A stretch of 64,000 nucleotides of DNA, taken from NCBI GenBank assembly GCA_032000125.1, contig DAMALH010000001.1:1-64000 (forward strand), written 5' to 3'. The DNA comes from Dryocola sp032000125. Lineage in GTDB: Bacteria; Pseudomonadota; Gammaproteobacteria; Enterobacterales; Enterobacteriaceae. The notes below the pieces were generated by a model. It was not told the DNA's origin. It searched no databases and saw only the letters and a list, made by a program, of their open reading frames with translations. A program made the translations under genes and the position numbers. Each line of letters starts with the position of its first letter. Position 1 is the stretch's first letter. Below, piece by piece: positions 27,205 through 33,913 of the stretch.

Positions 27205-27957
27205 TTATTCGCCACCAGGCGCAGTGCCGCCAAAACGACGCTCTCGATTCGCAAAAGCATTTAGCGCACCTTCAAAGTCTTGTTCATCGAAATCAGGCCA
27301 AAGAACATCCGTAAAGTAAAGCTCTGCATAGGCAATCTGCCAAATCAGAAAATTACTGATGCGATGCTCCCCTCCTGTCCTAATTACTAAATCTACGGGG
27401 GCCAGTTCATTCATGCAGACCTGCTGGCTAAGCAACTCTTCATCAATCTGGTCCGGGCGCAATAAACCTTCCTGCACCTGCTCGGCGAGATGCCGAACTC
27501 CCTGAATAATATCCCAACGACCGCCATAATTCGCGGCGACGTTAAGCGTTAACCCGGTATTTTGACTGGTCAGCGCTTCGGCTTTGTTAATACGTTCCTG
27601 CAGGCGTGCGTTAAACCGGTGGGTGTCACCAATGATACGCAGGCGGACGTTGTGGCGGTGTAAGCTTTTGACTTCGCTGTCTAAAGCCCACACAAACAGC
27701 TCCATCAACGCGCTTACTTCCTGCGCCGGGCGATTCCAGTTTTCACTGCTGAAGGCATATAGCGTGAGCGCCTCGATACCGTTATTTGCCGCAAAACTGA
27801 CGGCCCGGCGCACGGATTTCGCTCCCGCTTTATGACCAAAGACCCTCATTTTCCCTTGTCGTTTAGCCCAACGACCATTGCCATCCATAATAATGGCAAC
27901 ATGGCGTGCACCATGCGCGGATGCGGTTTCGCTTAACTGTTGGTTTGCTGACAACAT
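27205..27957 (-). CDS. uppS: Undecaprenyl diphosphate synthase
   Basis: UppS (IspU) extends farnesyl diphosphate with eight isopentenyl units in cis to make the C55 carrier for peptidoglycan and O antigen. The catalytic Asp25 is in IIMDGNGRWAK. Other blocks are SFAANNGIEALTLYAFSSENW and RTGGEHRISNFL. I chose the ATG at 27957 (250 residues); the Shine-Dalgarno AGGGA is 13 bases away. A longer in-frame start would add 31 unconserved residues. Unlike its downstream partners it is separated from dxr by a terminator. Confidence 0.95.
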   Translation of the reverse strand: MLSANQQLSETASAHGARHVAIIMDGNGRWAKRQGKMRVFGHKAGAKSVRRAVSFAANNGIEALTLYAFSSENWNRPAQEVSALMELFVWALDSEVKSLHRHNVRLRIIGDTHRFNARLQERINKAEALTSQNTGLTLNVAANYGGRWDIIQGVRHLAEQVQEGLLRPDQIDEELLSQQVCMNELAPVDLVIRTGGEHRISNFLIWQIAYAELYFTDVLWPDFDEQDFEGALNAFANRERRFGGTAPGGE

Positions 27958-28017
27958 AACGCGTAATAATTCCCTGATAAGGATTAAGCGGTACTCGAGA
28001 ATGGCTTCGGTCTTCAC

Positions 28018-28046
28018 ACAAAAAAGCCGTGCTATGACACGGCTTT
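28018..28046 (-). terminator. Terminator between dxr and uppS
   Basis: On the minus strand a 9-bp stem (AAAGCCGTG / CACGGCTTT) with a six-base loop is followed by six T and GTGTG. It lies about 100 bases after the dxr stop. It would end or attenuate transcription from dxr and leave uppS onward to a promoter of its own. Confidence 0.82.
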
Positions 28047-28082
28047 CCACCTTTCAAACGGCCATATCCGATGGAAAGGTGG
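28047..28082. repeat. Second hairpin stacked on the dxr terminator
   Basis: A perfect 9-bp inverted repeat (CCACCTTTC 28047-28055, GAAAGGTGG 28074-28082) directly abuts the terminator stem. Its 18-base loop contains a small CGG / CCG pair. There is no T run on either strand. It could protect the dxr 3' end or be a remnant of an intergenic palindrome. Confidence 0.6.
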
Positions 28083-28143
28083 CGCAGACTATATCACTGA
28101 AGCACAACGCTAACAAATGGCGGGACGCCAGCCGATTGAATTA

Positions 28144-29343
28144 TCACCGGTTAGCGACACGCGTCACCAGATTTCTGGCAACTTCACGCGCGGCTGCATC
28201 CACCGCCTGTACCTCGTCGACGCTTTGTGGTTCCGTCAGGTCAACTTGTTCCAGCACCGCTCGGTTCAGGGCTGCGATATCCGTAAAGCGCAGGCGATGG
28301 TGCAGGAAGGCATCCACCACAATCTCATTTGCCGCGTTAAGTACGGTTGTCGCCGCCTGCCCCTGCTCAAAGGCTTCAATCGCAAGCTTAAGGCAAGGAT
28401 AGCGGTGATAATCTGGCTCCATAAAGGTAAAGGTGCCAATTTTGCAGAAATCCAGTGGCTCAACGCCCGACACCACGCGCTGCGGAAACGCCATCGCATG
28501 GGCGATAGGCGTGCGCATATCTGGCGCGCCTAATTGTGCCAGCACGCTACCGTCACGGTAGCGCACCATCGAGTGAATCACTGACTGCGGGTGGATCAGC
28601 ACTTCCATTTGGTCGGCGTGAGCATTAAACAGCCAACGGGCTTCAATATACTCGAGACCTTTGTTCATCATGGTGGCAGAGTCGACGGAGATTTTACGTC
28701 CCATCGACCAGTTCGGATGGCTACATGCCTGGTCTGGCGACATTGCCGCCAGCTCGCCGATCGGCGTTTCACGAAACGGGCCACCAGACCCGGTGAGGAT
28801 AATGGACGAGACGCCATTATCTTCCAGACCAGCGTATCCCAGGTTTTGTTGAATTGTTTCCGGTAAACTCTGAAAAATCGCGTTATGTTCGCTGTCGATA
28901 GGCAATAATTGCGCCCCGCTGCGCTGTACGGCCTCCATAAACAGCCGCCCGCAGGTTACAAGCGACTCTTTATTAGCCAGCAGAACTTGCTTACCCGCAG
29001 CGATAGCCGCAAGGGTTGGCAGCAAGCCTGCGGCGCCCACAATCGCCGCCGTCACCTGATCGACTTCATCCAGCGCGGCCATGTCACAGGCGGCCTTCTG
29101 CCCCGCCAGCACCTGAGTTGCACTCCCCTGCTCGCGCAGGATTTCGCGCAGCTGTTTAGCCGACGCCTCATCATCCATCACCGCCCATTTCGGTCGGAAC
29201 TCCAGACACTGCTCGGCCATGCGCGCGACATTCTTCCCGGCAACCAGCGCCGTAACGGAAAACTGCTCGGGATTATGACGGACAACGCTAAGGGTGCTGG
29301 CGCCGATAGAACCGGTGGAACCGAGGAGGGTTAGCTGCTTCAT
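28144..29343 (-). CDS. dxr: 1-deoxy-D-xylulose 5-phosphate reductoisomerase
   Basis: Dxr (IspC) turns DXP into MEP with NADPH, the committed step of the non-mevalonate isoprenoid pathway and the target of fosmidomycin. The Rossmann motif GSTGSIG is at residues 8-14. The metal and substrate block DSEHNAIFQ and the flexible loop NWSMGRKISVDSATMMNKG follow. It has 399 residues. Isoprenoid units from this pathway feed UppS, encoded next. Confidence 0.97.
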   Translation of the reverse strand: MKQLTLLGSTGSIGASTLSVVRHNPEQFSVTALVAGKNVARMAEQCLEFRPKWAVMDDEASAKQLREILREQGSATQVLAGQKAACDMAALDEVDQVTAAIVGAAGLLPTLAAIAAGKQVLLANKESLVTCGRLFMEAVQRSGAQLLPIDSEHNAIFQSLPETIQQNLGYAGLEDNGVSSIILTGSGGPFRETPIGELAAMSPDQACSHPNWSMGRKISVDSATMMNKGLEYIEARWLFNAHADQMEVLIHPQSVIHSMVRYRDGSVLAQLGAPDMRTPIAHAMAFPQRVVSGVEPLDFCKIGTFTFMEPDYHRYPCLKLAIEAFEQGQAATTVLNAANEIVVDAFLHHRLRFTDIAALNRAVLEQVDLTEPQSVDEVQAVDAAAREVARNLVTRVANR

Positions 29344-29422
29344 GAAGGACTCTGAATTGTAGTAGTAAGGAACAAGTGTGCGGCGGCAAATAAGGGTTGT
29401 CTATGCCTTTGCGCGAAAAGCA

Positions 29423-29474
29423 AAACGCCGTAAACAAAACCCGTGAAGCGAATCACGGCCTGCGTACGGCGTTT
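29423..29474 (-). terminator. Nested palindrome downstream of frr
   Basis: An outer 10-bp perfect stem (AAACGCCGTA 29423-29432, TACGGCGTTT 29465-29474) encloses an inner 6-bp hairpin (CCGTGA / TCACGG, 29441-29458). On the minus strand the outer stem ends in GTTTT then GCTTTT. It lies 18 bases after the frr stop and probably terminates frr transcription; the nested form is unusual. Confidence 0.65.
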
Positions 29475-29492
29475 AATCGGACAAAGCGGCGC

Positions 29493-30050
29493 TTAGAACT
29501 GCATCAGCTCAGCTTCTTTATCGCTCAGGGCCGCATCGATTTTCTTGATAGCGGCATCGGTCATTTTCTGCACGTCGTCCTGGGAGCGACGATCGTCATC
29601 TTCACTGATTTCTTTATCTTTCAGCAGCGTTTTTACTTTGTCGTTAGCGTCACGACGCACGTTACGTACCGCAACGCGAGCGCCTTCTGCTTCGCCACGA
29701 ACAACTTTGATCAAATCTTTACGACGTTCTTCCGTCAGCGCTGGCAGGGGAACACGAATATCGCTCCCCGCAGAGCTTGGGTTCAGACCAAGATCGGAAG
29801 TCATGATGGCTTTCTCAACGGCCGGGCTCATGGAGCGGTCGAAGACGTTGATTTTCAGCGTACGGGAATCTTCAACCGTTACGCTTGCCAACTGGCGCAG
29901 CGGGGTTGGCGTGCCGTAGTATTCCACTACGATGCCGTCCAGCAGGCTTGGAGAAGCACGGCCGGTACGCACTTTGCTGATTTGGGTTTTGAACGCTTCA
30001 ACGCATTTTTCCATGCGCACTTCAGCATCTTTTCTGATATCGCTAATCAC
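29493..30050 (-). CDS. frr: Ribosome-recycling factor
   Basis: RRF splits post-termination ribosomes together with EF-G. The 185-residue protein mimics tRNA in shape, with a three-helix bundle and a beta-rich domain. Conserved blocks seen are GRASPSLLDGIVVEYYGTPTP near residues 31-51, RDANDKVKTL and KKIDAALSDKEAELM at the C terminus. It lies 137 bases after pyrH. Confidence 0.98.
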   Translation of the reverse strand: MISDIRKDAEVRMEKCVEAFKTQISKVRTGRASPSLLDGIVVEYYGTPTPLRQLASVTVEDSRTLKINVFDRSMSPAVEKAIMTSDLGLNPSSAGSDIRVPLPALTEERRKDLIKVVRGEAEGARVAVRNVRRDANDKVKTLLKDKEISEDDDRRSQDDVQKMTDAAIKKIDAALSDKEAELMQF

Positions 30051-30119
30051 GTTACGATTCCTTGAAAACTGGTTTAAGGCAGACCACGCTTACCACCGCG
30101 GCACTTATGCCGCGAGCTA

Positions 30120-30148
30120 AGTATAGCCCTGTTTATTCTCAGGTGTAG
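30120..30148 (-). promoter_or_regulatory. Candidate frr promoter
   Basis: On the minus strand TATACT (30125-30120) is a good -10, with CTACAC 17 bases upstream as a weak -35. A hairpin GCGGCA / TGCCGC follows in the leader. It lies in the pyrH-frr gap, where a separate frr promoter would be expected. Confidence 0.4.
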
Positions 30149-30187
30149 GTAAAGCCAAATCTTACCTTGATTAAGCTTCGAGTAAAA

Positions 30188-30913
30188 TTACTCGGTAATC
30201 AGAGTGCCTTCTTTTTCACCCATCACCACGCGGCGCAGCGCGCCTGGCTTATTCATGTTGAATACACGAATCGGCAGTTTGTGGTCACGCGCCAGGGTAA
30301 AGGCGGCCAGATCCATCACTTTTAACTCTTTATCCAGCACTTCCGTATAGGTCAACTGCTCATAAAGGGTTGCTGCAGGATCTTTAACCGGATCGGCCGT
30401 GAACACGCCGTCTACTTTGGTGGCCTTTAATACCACATCCGCTTCGATTTCGATGCCGCGCAGGCAGGCGGCAGAATCGGTAGTAAAGAACGGGTTGCCG
30501 GTGCCGGCCGCCAGAATCACCACGCGGTTATTGCGCAGCAGGCTGATTGCTTCGGCCCAGCTGTAGTTATCACACACGCCGTTTAAAGGGATAGCGGACA
30601 TCAGGCGGGCGTTCACATAGGCGCGATGGAGCGCGTCACGCATCGCCAGGCCGTTCATCACGGTTGCCAGCATGCCCATGTGGTCGCCCACAACGCGGTT
30701 CATGCCCGCTTTCGCAAGGCCCGCTCCGCGGAATAAGTTGCCACCGCCAATTACCACCCCGACCTGAATACCCAGTTCAACCAGCTCTTTAATTTCCTGA
30801 GCCATACGGTCCAGTATGCTCGCATCGATACCAAAACCTTCGGTGCCCTGCAGGGCCTCGCCGCTCAGCTTAAGAAGGATGCGTTTATAGACGGGTTTTG
30901 CGTTGGTAGCCAT
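30188..30913 (-). CDS. pyrH: Uridylate kinase (UMP kinase)
   Basis: PyrH phosphorylates UMP to UDP; it is a hexameric amino-acid-kinase-fold enzyme activated by GTP and inhibited by UTP. The blocks RILLKLSGEAL near the N terminus, VVIGGGNLFRGAGL and AAGTGNPFFTTDSAACLRGIEI are typical. It has 241 residues. It lies between tsf and frr, in the usual rpsB-tsf-pyrH-frr order. PyrH activity also acts in pyrimidine control of carAB. Confidence 0.98.
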   Translation of the reverse strand: MATNAKPVYKRILLKLSGEALQGTEGFGIDASILDRMAQEIKELVELGIQVGVVIGGGNLFRGAGLAKAGMNRVVGDHMGMLATVMNGLAMRDALHRAYVNARLMSAIPLNGVCDNYSWAEAISLLRNNRVVILAAGTGNPFFTTDSAACLRGIEIEADVVLKATKVDGVFTADPVKDPAATLYEQLTYTEVLDKELKVMDLAAFTLARDHKLPIRVFNMNKPGALRRVVMGEKEGTLITE

Positions 30914-31020
30914 GTTTCTTTCCTGAGAACAGTAAACTAATGGGGATGGATAACTCTGGCGACATTGTGTCGCATATCAGCAAGAACTGTATCAGATCAG
31001 ACTGATATTTAAGGCTGGAT

Positions 31021-31047
31021 AAAAAGGAGCCGCCAACTGGCGGCTCC
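31021..31047 (-). terminator. Terminator of rpsB-tsf
   Basis: A perfect 10-bp stem (GGAGCCGCCA / TGGCGGCTCC) is flanked by five A on the left, so on the minus strand the hairpin is followed by TTTTT. It is 10 bases after the tsf stop and separates rpsB-tsf from pyrH. Confidence 0.9.
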
Positions 31048-31057
31048 TTTTTCAACA

Positions 31058-31909
31058 TTAAGACTGCTTGGACATCGCAGCAACTTCAGCTGCGAAGTCA
31101 GTCTCAACTTTCTGGATACCTTCGCCCACTTCAAAGCGGATGAAGTTAGTTACGTCGGCATTGTGCTCTTTCAGGAACTGACCAACGGTTTTGCTTGGGT
31201 CAATAACGAAAGGCTGGCCGGTCAGAGAAACTTCGCCGGTGAATTTCTTCATGCGGCCTTCAACCATTTTCTCTGCGATTTCTTTTGGCTTGCCAGACTG
31301 CATGGCGATGTCCAGCTGAACCTGGTACTCTTTTTCTACAACTTCAGCAGACACGTCTTCTGGCTTAACGAATTCTGGCTTGCTTGCAGCGATGTGCATT
31401 GCCAGCTGCTTAACCAGCTCTTCGTCAGCGCCTTTAGCCGCCACCAGAACACCGATACGCGCACCGTGCTGGTATGAACCCAGAACGTCGCCTTCCAGGG
31501 AAGACACGCGACGGATGTTGATGTTCTCACCGATTTTAGCAACCAGCGCAACACGCTCTTCTTCGAACTGTGCTTTCAGAACTTCAACGTCAGTGATTTT
31601 GCCAGCAATAGCTGCGTCCAGAACTTTGTTAGCAAATGCCTGGAAACCGCCATCTTTAGCAACGAAGTCAGTCTGGCAGTTAACTTCCAGAATGATGCCG
31701 TAGTTGCCGTCGATTTTGGTGATGATCACGCCGTCAGCAGCAACGTTGCCTGCTTTTTTAGCTGCTTTGATCGCACCGGATTTACGCATGTTTTCGATTG
31801 CCAGCTCGATGTCGCCGTTCGCTTCAGTCAGCGCTTTTTTGCAATCCATCATGCCTGCGCCAGTACGCTCGCGCAGCTCTTTTACCAGGGATGCGGTAAT
31901 TTCAGCCAT
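31058..31909 (-). CDS. tsf: Elongation factor Ts
   Basis: EF-Ts catalyses GDP release from EF-Tu. The N-terminal UBA-like domain is seen as LRERTGAGMMDCKKALTEANGD (about 12-33). The core contact Asp-Phe motif is in CQTDFVAKD near residue 80. It has 283 residues. It follows rpsB by 117 bases with a hairpin in between. Confidence 0.98.
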   Translation of the reverse strand: MAEITASLVKELRERTGAGMMDCKKALTEANGDIELAIENMRKSGAIKAAKKAGNVAADGVIITKIDGNYGIILEVNCQTDFVAKDGGFQAFANKVLDAAIAGKITDVEVLKAQFEEERVALVAKIGENINIRRVSSLEGDVLGSYQHGARIGVLVAAKGADEELVKQLAMHIAASKPEFVKPEDVSAEVVEKEYQVQLDIAMQSGKPKEIAEKMVEGRMKKFTGEVSLTGQPFVIDPSKTVGQFLKEHNADVTNFIRFEVGEGIQKVETDFAAEVAAMSKQS

Positions 31910-31964
31910 TCTTAAATCCTCGGGAGATGTGAACTGCCCGGCCGGGGGCCAAACAGTGTAAATT

Positions 31965-31991
31965 GAAAAAAGGGGCCGGTAATGGGCCCCT
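31965..31991 (-). terminator. Attenuating hairpin between rpsB and tsf
   Basis: On the minus strand AGGGGCC and GGCCCCT form a 7-bp stem with a seven-base loop, followed by TTTTTC. It lies 35 bases after the rpsB stop. As both genes are one operon, this probably reduces tsf transcription relative to rpsB rather than stopping it fully. Confidence 0.7.
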
Positions 31992-32026
31992 ATTCATACA
32001 CGGTACTAATAAGGGGTAAAACCTTA

Positions 32027-32752
32027 TTATTCAGCTTCTACGAAGCTTTCTTCCGCCTGAGAAGCCAGATCCTGGGAACGGCCTTCACGAACGGTAGCAG
32101 CTACAGCGCTCAGGTACAGGCTAACAGCACGGATTGCGTCGTCGTTACCCGGGATAACGAAGTCAACACCGTCCGGATCGGAGTTGGTATCAACGATAGC
32201 GAATACCGGGATACCCAGGTTGTTAGCTTCTTTGATAGCGATGTGCTCGTGGTCTGCATCGATTACGAACAGCGCGTCTGGCAGGCCGCCCATATCTTTG
32301 ATACCGCCCAGGCTGTTTTCCAGCTTGTCCAGCTCACGAGTGCGCATCAGCGCTTCTTTTTTGGTCAGCTTTTCGAAAGTACCGTCCTGAGACTGGGTTT
32401 CCAGATCTTTCAGGCGCTTGATAGACTGACGAACGGTTTTCCAGTTGGTCAGCATACCGCCCAGCCAGCGATGGTTCACGAAGAACTGGTCGCAGCTGTT
32501 AGCAGCTTCTTTCACAGCTTCGCTTGCAGCGCGCTTAGTACCAACGAACAGAATCTTACCTTTACGGGAAGAGATCTTGTTCAGCTCAGCCAGGGCTTCG
32601 TTGAACATTGGTACAGTTTTCTCAAGGTTGATGATGTGAACTTTGTTACGCGCGCCGAAGATGAAAGGCTTCATTTTCGGGTTCCAGTAACGGGTCTGGT
32701 GACCAAAGTGAACACCAGCCTTGAGCATGTCGCGCATGGAAACAGTTGCCAT
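32027..32752 (-). CDS. rpsB: 30S ribosomal protein S2
   Basis: S2 binds the 30S subunit near S1 and is needed for S1 assembly. The 241 residues begin MATVSMRDMLKAGVHFGHQTRYWNP, the family signature; the second signature is PDALFVIDADHEHIAIKEA near residue 195. S2 represses its own operon through the leader upstream. Confidence 0.98.
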   Translation of the reverse strand: MATVSMRDMLKAGVHFGHQTRYWNPKMKPFIFGARNKVHIINLEKTVPMFNEALAELNKISSRKGKILFVGTKRAASEAVKEAANSCDQFFVNHRWLGGMLTNWKTVRQSIKRLKDLETQSQDGTFEKLTKKEALMRTRELDKLENSLGGIKDMGGLPDALFVIDADHEHIAIKEANNLGIPVFAIVDTNSDPDGVDFVIPGNDDAIRAVSLYLSAVAATVREGRSQDLASQAEESFVEAE

Positions 32753-32906
32753 GTTTAAAACCTCTATATAGTGATTGGGGTTAAGCCTCCACGTATCCCA
32801 TATTACCGACCCCTAAGGGCACCCCGGAATATGTGTCGATACGTGTGTGTTATTTACACAAAGTGAGAGTGTTGGCCGTACACCGAAAAATCGGCAGCAC
32901 AGTCCG
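32753..32906 (-). ncRNA. rpsB 5' leader (t44/tff RNA element)
   Basis: This is the untranslated leader between the rpsB promoter and its start. In E. coli the same interval yields the t44 (tff) RNA and carries the target for S2 autogenous control. The sequence has several short inverted repeats, such as CCGA / TCGG near 32883-32893 and the conserved GGGGT / ACCCC blocks. It is assigned by position and structure-rich content. The neighbouring interval 32919-33062 holds the rpsB promoter and the map leader; the gene-free stretch totals 310 bases. Confidence 0.65.
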
Positions 32907-32912
32907 GCGCGC

Positions 32913-32942
32913 TTTATACCACAAAAGAGAGGCTAACTCCAA
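32913..32942 (-). promoter_or_regulatory. rpsB promoter
   Basis: On the minus strand TTGGAG (32942-32937) and TATAAA (32918-32913) are separated by 18 bases and followed by the GC-rich discriminator GCGCGCC. That discriminator is typical of ribosomal genes under ppGpp control. Confidence 0.6.
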
Positions 32943-33062
32943 TAGTTGTTAGCGGATGCGGCGACTGCCCATTCTCAATTTGGCAGCGATCGTACGCCCT
33001 GATACCATTAACGTACACCTGCTCAATTATTGTCGAAAAGTCGACACCTGCGGACCAAATTA

Positions 33063-33857
33063 ATGGCTATTTCAATTAAAACACCTGAAGAAATCGAAAA
33101 AATGCGCGTCGCGGGCGCTCTTGCCGCTGAAGTGCTGGAAATGATCGAAGCGCACGTTAAGCCTGGCGTCACGACCGGCGAACTTGACCGTATTTGCGAT
33201 GATTACATTGTAAACAAACAGCACGCGGTTTCCGCATGCCTGGGCTATCACGGCTTCCCGAAATCCGTGTGCATCTCGATTAACGAGGTGGTTTGCCACG
33301 GTATTCCGGACGACGAAAAAGCGCTGAAAGATGGCGATATCGTCAATATCGACGTGACCGTTATCAAAGATGAGTATCACGGCGACACCTCTAAAATGTT
33401 CATCGTCGGCAAGCCTACAATTCTGGGCGAGCGCCTGTGCCGCATCACTCAGGAAAGCTTGTATCTGGCGCTGCGCATGGTCAAACCGGGCATTCGTCTG
33501 CGCACCCTGGGTGCGGCAATTCAGAAATTCGTTGAAGCGGAAGGTTTCTCCGTCGTTCGCGAATACTGCGGCCACGGCATTGGACGCGTCTTCCACGAAG
33601 AACCGCAGGTGCTGCATTATGATGCTGACGACGGCGGCGTGGTGCTGCAGCCGGGCATGACCTTCACCATTGAACCTATGGTCAACGCGGGCGACTACCG
33701 CATTCGCACCATGAAAGATGGCTGGACGGTGAAAACTAAAGATCGCAGCTTGTCTGCACAATACGAGCATACTATTGTGGTGACAGATAATGGCTGCGAA
33801 ATTCTTACGTTGCGCAAGGATGACACCATCCCGAACGTCATTTCGCATAACGAATGA
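33063..33857 (+). CDS. map: Methionine aminopeptidase
   Basis: Map removes the initiator methionine from nascent proteins. It is a two-metal pita-bread enzyme. The metal ligands lie in NIDVTVIKDEYHGDTS (two Asp, about 97 and 108), GHGIGRVFHEEP (His about 171) and two later Glu residues in FTIEPMVN and QYEHTIVV. The ATG at 33063 gives 264 residues beginning MAISIKTPEEIEKMRVAG; an in-frame upstream ATG at 33030 adds eleven unconserved residues. It is divergent from rpsB. Confidence 0.97.
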   Translation: MAISIKTPEEIEKMRVAGALAAEVLEMIEAHVKPGVTTGELDRICDDYIVNKQHAVSACLGYHGFPKSVCISINEVVCHGIPDDEKALKDGDIVNIDVTVIKDEYHGDTSKMFIVGKPTILGERLCRITQESLYLALRMVKPGIRLRTLGAAIQKFVEAEGFSVVREYCGHGIGRVFHEEPQVLHYDADDGGVVLQPGMTFTIEPMVNAGDYRIRTMKDGWTVKTKDRSLSAQYEHTIVVTDNGCEILTLRKDDTIPNVISHNE

Positions 33858-33874
33858 TTTTCCTGGCGTAAGCT

Positions 33875-33899
33875 AAGCCGGCCAGTGCCGGCTTTTTTT
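33875..33899 (+). terminator. Terminator or attenuator between map and glnD
   Basis: AAGCCGGC and GCCGGCTT form an 8-bp perfect stem with a CAGT loop, followed by TTTTT. It lies 17 bases after the map stop and ends 15 bases before the glnD ATG, so glnD expression from the map promoter would be attenuated. Confidence 0.82.
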
Positions 33900-33913
33900 A
33901 TGGATGTCGGCAC

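Noticed and set aside
33072..33848. 258-codon open frame antisense to map
   Set aside because: It is the mirror of a highly conserved gene, with no start signals and no family resemblance.
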